Shown: in pieces, positions 7,475-14,149 of the stretch | Numbering within the stretch: the stretch's first letter is position 1 | Layout: every line of letters starts with the position of its first letter | From: Bdellovibrio sp. | GTDB lineage: Bacteria; Bdellovibrionota; Bdellovibrionia; Bdellovibrionales; Bdellovibrionaceae | Length of the DNA stretch: 15,064 nucleotides | Assembly: GCA_017745015.1 (NCBI GenBank) | Contig: JAGIAF010000037.1 | Coordinates: forward strand, 1,788 to 16,851 | Direction: 5' to 3' | Position numbers and translations under genes: made by a program | Notes under the pieces: model-generated | What the model saw: only the letters and a program-made list of their open reading frames with translations | The model's database searches: none | Told to the model about the DNA's origin: nothing

Positions 7475-7822
7475 ATGTTATTAGGCCTACTTGTAAATAC
7501 AGCTTTTGCACAATCCGCAGCACCTGCTGGTGGACAACCATCAACTTTGGAGATGTTTGTTCCATTCATCTTTATCTTCGTTATTTTCTATTTCCTCATT
7601 ATTCGCCCTCAATCTAAAAGACAAAAAGAGCACCAAAAGTTCTTGTCTGAAATCAAACGCGGTGACGAGGTTATCACTTCTTCTGGTATCTTGGGTCGCA
7701 TCGAAGGCATCACGGATCAATTCGTGACTGTTGAAATCGCTGACGGCGTTAAAGTTAAAATGCTTCGTACTCAAATCGCGACAACTCAGAAAGCAGCAAC
7801 AGCAGTAGAGGAAAAGAAATAA
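7475..7822 (+). CDS. yajC: Sec translocon accessory protein YajC
   Basis: YajC is a small single-span inner-membrane protein that associates with SecDF and SecYEG. Its 115 residues show the family pattern. A short N-terminal region ending in AFAQ is followed by the transmembrane helix (about 27-43). Then come the diagnostic RPQSKRQKEHQ (44-54) and a small cytoplasmic domain with KRGDEVITSSGILGRI (61-76). The last ~15 residues are Ala/Lys/Glu-rich. The start has GGAGG (7466-7470) 4 bases upstream. The stop overlaps the secD start by one base (TAATG), so the two are coupled. Confidence 0.95.
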   Translation: MLLGLLVNTAFAQSAAPAGGQPSTLEMFVPFIFIFVIFYFLIIRPQSKRQKEHQKFLSEIKRGDEVITSSGILGRIEGITDQFVTVEIADGVKVKMLRTQIATTQKAATAVEEKK

Positions 7823-9513
7823 TGGAAGGACTTCGTTGGAGAACAATTGGCGCAGCGGCAGGTGTTATCCTGGCGCTAGTATGGGTGATGCCGAATCTCG
7901 TTCATTTCGGTGAGAACTCTTGGTGGCCATCTAAGCAAAAAATGAACTACGGTTTGGATATCCAAGGTGGTTTGCACCTTGTTATGGGTGTGGACGTAGA
8001 CGGCGTTGTTAAAGAGAGCACAACTCGTTTGATGGCTTCTATGAAGGCTGACTTGGCGAAAGATAATATCGCTGTGACAGACATCACATCTGATAAGCCG
8101 GAAGCGGGTGAAGTTATCGTTACTTTCCCAGCAGGCGATAAAGCTAAAGTAACTAAGTTCATGTCTGATAAATACGGCACGACTTTGCAAGAAGTGGGAT
8201 CTACGGATACGTCGATCACTTCTCGTTACTTCGATGCGTATTTGAATGAATACAAAAATCGCGTGATTCAACAAGCGATCGAGACAATCCGTAACCGTAT
8301 CGATGAGTTCGGTGTGGCGGAACCTTCGATCTCTCAACAAGGTTCAAACCGTATCTTGGTTCAATTGCCAGGTATGGCTGATGCCGAAAAAGCGAAACAG
8401 TTGATCAATACAACTGCGAAATTGGACTTCATGATCGTATCTCACGAAAAAACTCCACAAGAGTTGCAAGCCTTGGTTGCTGAAGCTGAAAAAGCTGGTA
8501 ACTACAAAATGGCTGACATGAAGTACTCTGATTACGTAACTCGTATCAACAACGATCTTAAAGGTAAATTGCCTGAAAAATCTGTTTTGTACTTCGAGAA
8601 ATCTGCGAATGCAGCTTCTATGGAAATGGGCGCAATCCCTTACTTGCTAAGAACTGATACAGATTTGAACGGCTCGGCTTTGGACGACGCGTTTGTTGGT
8701 TACGACCAATACGGTTCTCCACAGGTTTCTTTGCACTTCAATACAGCGGGTGCAAACAAGTTTGCTGATTTGACGGGTAATAACGTTGGTAAGCAAATGG
8801 CTATCGTTTTGGATAAGATTGTTAAATCGGCTCCAAGCATCCGTGACCGTATTGCGGGTGGACAAGCGGTTATCACTTTGGGTGGTGGTCGTGATCGTAA
8901 CGGTATGATGGATGAAGCGAAAATGATTTCCACAGCTCTTCGTGCGGGTGCTTTGCCAGCTGCTTTGGAGCAATTGGAAGAGCGTCGCGTAGGTCCAACA
9001 TTGGGTGCTGACTCTATTAATAAAGCTAAAATGGGCGCTTACATTGGTGCCGCTTTGATCGTTCTTTTCATGCTGATCTACTACAAAGGTATGGGCATGG
9101 TTGCGAACATTTCTTTGGCGATCAATATCTTGGGTGTTTTCGCGCTTTTGACTTCTTTCGGTGCAACATTGACGTTGCCGGGTATCGCGGCCATCGCCTT
9201 AACGGTGGGCTTTGCGGTCGATGCGAACGTTCTTATTAATGAGCGTATCAAAGAGGAATTAGCTCTGGGGCACAGTTTGAAAGTGGCTATCGCTGAAGGT
9301 TACAACCGCGCGATGTCTGCGATCATCGACTCCAACGTAACAACAGCTGCAACTGCTGTGGTTCTTTTGTACTTCGGTACGGGTCCTGTTCGTGGTTTTG
9401 CGGTGAACTTGTTGATCGGTATCGTAACGACTCTGTTTGCGAACGTATTCGTATCTAAAGTGATCGTTGATCAGTTGGTTTATAAGTTCAACGTTAAGAA
9501 GTTGTCTATCTAG
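7822..9513 (+). CDS. secD: Protein translocase subunit SecD
   Basis: SecD pairs with SecF to use the proton-motive force to pull preproteins across the inner membrane from the periplasmic side. The 563-residue protein has TM1 (about 9-25) and the family motif MNYGLDIQGGLHLVMGVD (41-58). The large periplasmic region carries NRIDEFGVAEPSI (158-170) and ILVQLPG (178-184). The head-to-membrane link LRAGALPA (373-380) and RRVGPTLGADSI (388-399) precede five more helices (about 404-555). Asp467 in GFAVDANVLINERI corresponds to the TM4 aspartate essential for proton-coupled function. One linker, LGGGRDRNGMMDEAK (353-367), is longer and more glycine-rich than in typical SecD. Start coupled to yajC. 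Confidence 0.97.
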   Translation: MEGLRWRTIGAAAGVILALVWVMPNLVHFGENSWWPSKQKMNYGLDIQGGLHLVMGVDVDGVVKESTTRLMASMKADLAKDNIAVTDITSDKPEAGEVIVTFPAGDKAKVTKFMSDKYGTTLQEVGSTDTSITSRYFDAYLNEYKNRVIQQAIETIRNRIDEFGVAEPSISQQGSNRILVQLPGMADAEKAKQLINTTAKLDFMIVSHEKTPQELQALVAEAEKAGNYKMADMKYSDYVTRINNDLKGKLPEKSVLYFEKSANAASMEMGAIPYLLRTDTDLNGSALDDAFVGYDQYGSPQVSLHFNTAGANKFADLTGNNVGKQMAIVLDKIVKSAPSIRDRIAGGQAVITLGGGRDRNGMMDEAKMISTALRAGALPAALEQLEERRVGPTLGADSINKAKMGAYIGAALIVLFMLIYYKGMGMVANISLAINILGVFALLTSFGATLTLPGIAAIALTVGFAVDANVLINERIKEELALGHSLKVAIAEGYNRAMSAIIDSNVTTAATAVVLLYFGTGPVRGFAVNLLIGIVTTLFANVFVSKVIVDQLVYKFNVKKLSI

Positions 9514-9527
9514 GATCGGGTTGAAAA

Positions 9528-10496
9528 ATGGCTAATAAAAATACAAAAACAGCAGCGACTGAATCTTACGGTAAATACGACTTCGTAGGTAAAGTTGGTC
9601 TTTTTGGTGGTATCTCAGTTCTTCTTGTCGTGATTTCTTTGGGCTTCTTGGCCGTAAAAGGTATCAACTACGGTATCGACTTCAAGGGTGGTACTGAGTT
9701 CCAAGTGAAGTTCGATAAAGGAGTAACTATCGACCAGGTTCGCAAATCTGTAGAAGAATTGCACCTTGGGGAAGTCGGCGTTCAATCTTTCGGTGACAAC
9801 GATGAGTTCATCATCCGTTTCCAAGGTAAACAAGGCGCAAACGATAAAGAAACAAACGAAATTTTGAATCAAGATATCGCTCAAATTAAAGATATCGTGT
9901 TGAAAACTTTCGCAGCTAACAATCCAGACATCCGCCGTGTCGACACTGTAGGTCCTCAAGTGGGTGCTGAGTTGAAACGCAACGGATTGCTTGCGGTATT
10001 CTACTGCTTGCTTGTGATCTTGATTTACGTTGGTGTTCGTTTCGATTTCAAATACGCTCCGGGCGCAGTATTCTGCTTGTTCCATGATGCGGTGATCACT
10101 TTGGCGATCTTCGTTTTGGTTGGAAAAGAAGTGAATGTACCCATCTTGGCGGCGATCTTGACGTTGATCGGTTACTCGCTGAATGACACCATCGTGGTAT
10201 TCGACCGTATCCGTGAAACTGATTCGCACTACCATGATAAAGGCTACGCTTTCATCATCAATAAAGCGATCAACGACATGCTTCACCGTACTTTGATCAC
10301 TTCAGGTACAGTATTTACATCAGCACTTTGCTTGTTCTTGTTCTCGGGCGGAACTGTTGCAGATATCGCGTTTGCGATCTGTATCGGTATCTTCTTCGGT
10401 ACATACTCTTCGATCTACGTGGCAGCTCCGGTTGTCTTGTTGATGGATAAAATTACGGGCAAAAAAACGGCGGCCACTCCAGCGAAAGCTGTGTAA
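9528..10496 (+). CDS. secF: Protein translocase subunit SecF
   Basis: This is the partner of SecD. It has 322 residues, normal for the family, with six predicted helices and one small periplasmic domain between TM1 (about 24-43) and TM2 (about 154-170). Diagnostic motifs are GINYGIDFKGGTEFQVKF (45-62), DTVGPQVGAELKRNG (139-153), YSLNDTIVVFDRIRE (216-230) and RTLITSGTVFTSALCLF (254-270). Asp220 or Asp226 in the YSLNDT..VFDR segment is the expected conserved acidic residue. It begins 14 bases after the secD stop and ends just before a hairpin terminator. The first ~15 residues are Lys/Thr/Asn-rich and cytoplasmic. Confidence 0.97.
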   Translation: MANKNTKTAATESYGKYDFVGKVGLFGGISVLLVVISLGFLAVKGINYGIDFKGGTEFQVKFDKGVTIDQVRKSVEELHLGEVGVQSFGDNDEFIIRFQGKQGANDKETNEILNQDIAQIKDIVLKTFAANNPDIRRVDTVGPQVGAELKRNGLLAVFYCLLVILIYVGVRFDFKYAPGAVFCLFHDAVITLAIFVLVGKEVNVPILAAILTLIGYSLNDTIVVFDRIRETDSHYHDKGYAFIINKAINDMLHRTLITSGTVFTSALCLFLFSGGTVADIAFAICIGIFFGTYSSIYVAAPVVLLMDKITGKKTAATPAKAV

Positions 10497-10502
10497 GCAA
10501 AG

Positions 10503-10522
10503 AAGGCCCGCAAGGGCCTTTT
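10503..10522 (+). terminator. Rho-independent terminator or attenuator after secF
   Basis: AAGGCCC (10503-10509), loop GCAA and GGGCCTT (10514-10520) form a perfect 7-bp stem closed by a GNRA tetraloop, followed by TTTT (10519-10522) and then G. It starts 6 bases after the secF stop and ends 22 bases before recJ. The short U-tract suggests partial read-through, so recJ-queC could still receive transcription from the sec operon. Confidence 0.75.
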
Positions 10523-10544
10523 GTCGTTCTAAGAGGAATTATTT

Positions 10545-12272
10545 GTGAATCCATTATGGACTTTAAGAGAAGCTGGCGCAGAAGTAGAGACGCCTTCCAA
10601 GGTTGAGGGGCAGTGGCCTCATTTGATCGGGAAGCTTCTGGCTGCGCGTGGATTCACAGCTTCCGAGCAAATCGATAAATTGCTCTTTCCTAAGCTCGTT
10701 GATTTGAAAGATCCTCTTATCTTGAAGGGGATGTCTCAAGCTCTCGAGCGTTTGGGTGATGCTTACCTAAAAAAAGAAAAGATCTGCATTTATGCGGACT
10801 TCGACTTGGATGGGACTTCGGGTCTTGCTTTGTTGAAGACCGGGATGCTGGCTTTAGGTTTTTCTGAGGTTTTGCACTATCAACCAAAACGTCTTTCTGA
10901 AGGTTACGGGTTCCACGCGGCGGCTGTTGAAGAGTTGAAAGCTCAAGGTGTGAGCTTGATCATCACTGTGGACGTTGGCATTACGGCTCATGCGGCTATT
11001 GATAAAGCCAATGAGTTGGGTGTGGATGTGATTCTCACGGACCATCACTTGCCAGCAGACTCTATTCCAAAAGCTTATGTCGTCATCAATCCAAATCAGG
11101 GAACTTGTGAATCTGGTTTAGGTTATTTGTGCGGAGCTGGAGTTGCTTTCTATTTGCTGCGTGGTTTGAAACGTTACTTCCATGATCATCCGCAACTCCC
11201 TAAAAACAATTGGGATTTAAAAGAAGTTCTGGATTATTTCACCATCGGAACTTTGACCGATATGGTTCCGTTAGTGGATGACAACCGTGTTCTTGTGAAG
11301 CACGGCTTGGTGAAGCTCGCTGAGACAAAAAAAGCGGGACTTCGAGCTTTACTTGAAGAGTTGGATCTTCAAGGCAGAGCTTTAACCAGCCAAGATGTGG
11401 CGATTCGTTTTGCTCCGAAGCTCAATGCGTTGTCACGTATGGAGTCGGGCATCCTGCCCATCGATATTTTCTTACTTGAAGATCAGACCCAAGCCCGTGA
11501 GATGGTTCGTCAGGTGATGAAGAACAACTCAACCCGCGTGCAACTGCAAAGTGATGCGGAAACGGAAGCTCAAGAGCTTTTAAAAACGTGGCCACATCAA
11601 GACTTTGTCTTTGTTGCTTCAAAAAGCTTTCATCGTGGCGTGGTCGGGTTGATCGCAACGAAGCTCACTCAAGTTTATAATAAGCCGGCCTTTGTGGGTT
11701 CGGTAGGTGATGACGGCATGATCGTCGGCAGCGCTCGTTTGCCACAAGGTCAAGAGGCTTGCCTGGTCGAGGCCATGGGGTCCGCTGCGGAATTGATGAG
11801 TCGCTTTGGTGGGCACTCTGCTGCTGCGGGTTTTGAAATCGCTGAAACCAAGGTTCCCATGTTCTTGGATCGTTTGAACGGTCATTTCTCTGAGCTTCGC
11901 GAGAAGCCGAAGCCGCTGGAGATCTTCTATGATGTCGAAGCGACTTTGCCGGAGGTAAGCACCAACCTGATGAAATGGTACGACTTTGTGGGTCCATTCG
12001 GGGCGGGGTTTTCGATTCCATTGATTCATTTCTCTAATATCCAAGTTTTGTCTAAACGTGATCTTAAAGGCGGGCACTTGCGCTTGAAACTTTTTGATCC
12101 AGATAGCAACTCTTCTATTGAAGCCTTATTGTTTACGCCGACACCTCGTCAGTTGGAAACTCTGAATGCGGTTCCAGGTTTTTATAACATCTTAGGTGAA
12201 CTTCAATGGAACTACTTTGCTGGACAAAAAACGATCCAGATCCTGGTTCGTGATTTGAAGGCCATGTCATGA
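10545..12272 (+). CDS. recJ: Single-stranded-DNA-specific 5'-3' exonuclease RecJ
   Basis: RecJ degrades single-stranded DNA from the 5' end in RecF-pathway recombination, mismatch repair and base-excision repair. The 575 residues match the family length (E. coli 577). DHH-phosphoesterase motifs are present: ADFDLDGTSG (84-93), ITVDVG (140-145), TDHH (165-168) and TIGTLTDMVPL (233-243). The DHHA1-type motif FGGHSAAAGFEI (421-432) follows, then a C-terminal OB-like region (about 450-575). In the second motif, Val144 stands where Asn or Cys is common. The start is GTG with AGAGGA 7 bases upstream. The stop overlaps queC by four bases (ATGA). Confidence 0.96.
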   Translation: MNPLWTLREAGAEVETPSKVEGQWPHLIGKLLAARGFTASEQIDKLLFPKLVDLKDPLILKGMSQALERLGDAYLKKEKICIYADFDLDGTSGLALLKTGMLALGFSEVLHYQPKRLSEGYGFHAAAVEELKAQGVSLIITVDVGITAHAAIDKANELGVDVILTDHHLPADSIPKAYVVINPNQGTCESGLGYLCGAGVAFYLLRGLKRYFHDHPQLPKNNWDLKEVLDYFTIGTLTDMVPLVDDNRVLVKHGLVKLAETKKAGLRALLEELDLQGRALTSQDVAIRFAPKLNALSRMESGILPIDIFLLEDQTQAREMVRQVMKNNSTRVQLQSDAETEAQELLKTWPHQDFVFVASKSFHRGVVGLIATKLTQVYNKPAFVGSVGDDGMIVGSARLPQGQEACLVEAMGSAAELMSRFGGHSAAAGFEIAETKVPMFLDRLNGHFSELREKPKPLEIFYDVEATLPEVSTNLMKWYDFVGPFGAGFSIPLIHFSNIQVLSKRDLKGGHLRLKLFDPDSNSSIEALLFTPTPRQLETLNAVPGFYNILGELQWNYFAGQKTIQILVRDLKAMS

Positions 12273-12964
12273 AGAAAAACAAAAAAGTCGTTGTCTTGTT
12301 GTCGTCGGGTTTAGACTCGACGGTGAATGTATTTGAAGCTATCAAGCATCATCATGAAGTGGTGTTGGCGTTGACCTTTAACTATGGTCAGCGTGCTGCT
12401 AAAAAAGAAATCGAACATTCTGCGAAAATCGCAAAACACCTTGGCATCCCTCATAAGGTGATGGATGTGACTTGGTTCAAAGACTTCAATAAGTCTTCAT
12501 TGCTTGTTGAAGACCAAGAGGTTCCAACGGGTAAAGACGTTGAAATCGACAATCTTGAAAAATCCGCTGACACGGCGAAGTCTGTATGGGTTCCAAATCG
12601 TAACGGGATCTTTATTAATATCGCGGCCGCCTATGCGGAAGCGTTAGGGGCGGATGCAGTCATTCCAGGATTCAATGCGGAAGAAGCGGCGACGTTTCCA
12701 GACAACTCGAAAGAGTTTTTGGAGCAAGCGACGAAGTCTCTGTGGTATTCCACTGCAAATCACGTCACCGTGGGCTGTTATACGGCGCACTTGAAAAAGC
12801 CCGATATCGTTCGTTTGGGGCAAGGCTTGAAAGTTCCATGGGAATTGATCTGGCCCTGTTACTTTGCTGGCGATCAGTGGTGCGGGCAGTGCGAATCCTG
12901 CCAAAGAGCGAAGCGTGCCTTCGCTTCTGCAAGTATCGATGTAAAACATCTTTTTAAGGAGTAA
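12269..12964 (+). CDS. queC: 7-cyano-7-deazaguanine (preQ0) synthase
   Basis: QueC is an ATP-dependent enzyme that converts 7-carboxy-7-deazaguanine and ammonia to preQ0 in queuosine synthesis. The 231 residues carry the PP-loop SSGLDST (12-18), where Ser13 replaces the usual first Gly of SGGxDS. VPNRNGIF is at 108-115. The C-terminal zinc site is Cys197, Cys205, Cys208 and Cys211 (PCYFAGDQWCGQCESC). The substrate loop reads GFNAEEAATFPDNS (134-147), not the GxxxxDYSGYPDCR of E. coli and Bacillus QueC. This marks a different QueC branch. It is translationally coupled to recJ and sits 2 bases before the DUF366 gene. Confidence 0.93.
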   Translation: MKKNKKVVVLLSSGLDSTVNVFEAIKHHHEVVLALTFNYGQRAAKKEIEHSAKIAKHLGIPHKVMDVTWFKDFNKSSLLVEDQEVPTGKDVEIDNLEKSADTAKSVWVPNRNGIFINIAAAYAEALGADAVIPGFNAEEAATFPDNSKEFLEQATKSLWYSTANHVTVGCYTAHLKKPDIVRLGQGLKVPWELIWPCYFAGDQWCGQCESCQRAKRAFASASIDVKHLFKE

Positions 12965-12966
12965 GC

Positions 12967-13542
12967 ATGGAAACGCATTTTATTGAAAAGAAATTCGCCT
13001 ATGACGGCAGTCAATTGCGCTCTTTGTTTGCTTACCTTGATCATGGAGTTCTAGGGCCGTCGATCATTTCTTGGATCGGCCGTTGCAATATTCCATTCTC
13101 TCACATGGTGGATGGCGAGGACTTACTAGCTAACGCTGTTATCGCTGGCGATGAGATGCTTCACTTTATTATCGAGGTCTTCGATCGCGATTTGTTCTCG
13201 GGCGTGTGTTTGCAAAGAATGTTTGCGTCTATCGCAAAAGATTATGTGAATGCTATGGCTATTGCTCATGGGACGTTGTCAGGTCATTTCTTGCACAGAG
13301 ACGGCGACGATATCTATTGGGGCGAAAGCAAGCTGAGCATCAGCATCGCAACAAAATCCCCAGTTTCAACAATGATCCACTTTGCCATGAACGTAACCAA
13401 CGAAGGCACGCCAGTAAAAACAGCCTGCCTTAACGACTGGAAACTAGATCCACAAAAAACGGCAGAAGACCTAATGACACTCTTCAAAAAAGAGTATCTC
13501 TCCATGACCACAGCAACCCAAAAAGTCCGCCCCGTCCCATAG
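12967..13542 (+). CDS. DUF366 family protein
   Basis: The 191 residues match what I recall of the DUF366 (COG2029) family: YDGSQLRSLFAYL (12-24), SHMVDGEDLLA (45-55), GDEMLHFIIEVFDRDL (61-76) and YWGESKLSISIAT (117-129). From memory, an archaeal member has a biotin-protein-ligase-like fold. In that light, Lys122 in ESKLSIS could match the conserved lysine of biotin/lipoate ligases; this is inference. The start ATG follows AAGGAG (12956-12961), which overlaps the queC stop, so the gene is co-expressed with queC. Its function is unknown, and the pairing suggests a role near 7-deazaguanine metabolism. No signal peptide or membrane helix is present, so it should be cytoplasmic. Confidence 0.7.
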   Translation: METHFIEKKFAYDGSQLRSLFAYLDHGVLGPSIISWIGRCNIPFSHMVDGEDLLANAVIAGDEMLHFIIEVFDRDLFSGVCLQRMFASIAKDYVNAMAIAHGTLSGHFLHRDGDDIYWGESKLSISIATKSPVSTMIHFAMNVTNEGTPVKTACLNDWKLDPQKTAEDLMTLFKKEYLSMTTATQKVRPVP

Positions 13543-13543
13543 A

Positions 13544-13637
13544 GTGCCTGCTTCATTTTCCGAAAAGGTGCCTGCTTCTTTTTCTGCGACTCGATGGGTC
13601 GCAAAAAAAGAAGCAGGCACCTTTTTGCCCTGGCACC
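13544..13637. repeat. REP-like element of GTGCCTGCTTC units
   Basis: GTGCCTGCTTC occurs at 13544-13554 and 13568-13578, and inverted as GAAGCAGGCAC at 13610-13620. A further partial unit, GGCACC, lies at 13632-13637. The second and third copies form a large inverted repeat (13563-13625), while the first and last are flanking fragments. This layout of a palindromic unit with degenerate outer half-copies fits a REP/BIME-type extragenic repeat, such as those moved by REP-associated tyrosine transposases. No transposase is present here. It fills nearly the whole gap between two convergent genes. Confidence 0.65.
13563..13626. terminator. Long hairpin, probable bidirectional terminator
   Basis: Positions 13563-13583 pair perfectly with 13605-13625 (21 bp). 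One C/A mismatch follows, then six more pairs (13585-13590 with 13598-13603) and a 7-base loop. The arms end in AAAA and TTTTT, so transcripts from either strand would carry a stem followed by a U-run. It lies between the stops of the DUF366 gene and the convergent His-rich gene. Confidence 0.75.
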
Positions 13638-14072
13638 TTAGTGGTGGGAGTGGTCGACGGGTTTATTGTCTGAGACATTGGTAAACGGTTTTAAAGGGAT
13701 GTCGTAGGTAACTTCGTTGCCTACGGCTTTTTCGCGGGTGGCTTTTACTTTAAGAACGCCTTTGCCTGCGATTTTACCTTGAGGCACGCAGTGGAAGTGG
13801 TTGCCGCCCATGATGCCGCATTTATAAGTCACGTTGTTCTTTGCCTTTTCACCTTTAAAGGAAACTTCTACCGCGGAGTCTTTGACTGTGGGGTTCTGGA
13901 AGTTGAGATCTAACAAAAAGATATGGGCGCCTTGAACTGAGTCAATTTCAAGTTCAGTGTGGAAGGGGCCTGGCATTCTGACATGTCCCCCGTTGGGACC
14001 TGGTTTTTCTTCGCCGTGGGCAAGGACTGTTAAAGGAAGAAATAAAATAAGGGTGAACAACTTTTTTGTCAT
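13638..14072 (-). CDS. Exported histidine-rich, probable metal-binding protein
   Basis: This is a 144-residue secreted protein. The signal peptide MTKKLFTLILFLPLTVLA (1-18) is cut at VLA|H, so the mature protein would begin with histidine. The mature N-terminus HGEEKPGPNGGHV and the C-terminal DHSHH are His-rich, and NHFHC adds two more His and a Cys near a second Cys (YKCG). An N-terminal His is used for Cu(II) binding in CopC-type proteins; whether that applies here is inference. ATG 14072 is chosen because AAGGAG (14079-14084 on the minus strand) lies 6 bases upstream. A longer reading from TTG 14087 would put that site inside the gene. It is divergent from a copper-type ATPase, which supports a periplasmic copper or heavy-metal role. 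I recognise no named family. Confidence 0.7.
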   Translation of the reverse strand: MTKKLFTLILFLPLTVLAHGEEKPGPNGGHVRMPGPFHTELEIDSVQGAHIFLLDLNFQNPTVKDSAVEVSFKGEKAKNNVTYKCGIMGGNHFHCVPQGKIAGKGVLKVKATREKAVGNEVTYDIPLKPFTNVSDNKPVDHSHH

Positions 14073-14087
14073 AAATGGCTCCTTCAA

Positions 14088-14107
14088 TTCCTAATAGGGG
14101 GTAGGAA
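14088..14107. promoter_or_regulatory. Candidate operator in the divergent metal-gene promoter
   Basis: TTCCTA (14088-14093) and TAGGAA (14102-14107) form a perfect 6-bp dyad around an 8-base spacer ATAGGGGG. It lies in the 77-base gap between the His-rich gene and the ATPase gene, upstream of both. The GGGGGTA half recalls CsoR-type copper operators as I remember them, but the match is partial. On the minus strand, TTGTCA (14121-14116) could be a -35. Confidence 0.35.
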
Positions 14108-14149
14108 GCCGATTTGTGACAATTGGCTGGAAAAAAAAGGAGCACTTTT

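Noticed and set aside
7876..8340. 154-residue minus-strand open frame inside secD
   Set aside because: It is antisense to conserved SecD sequence and its composition is that of a frame shadow.
9615..10286. Long 223-residue minus-strand open frame inside secF
   Set aside because: It is the antisense shadow of secF. It has no family resemblance, and secF is certain.
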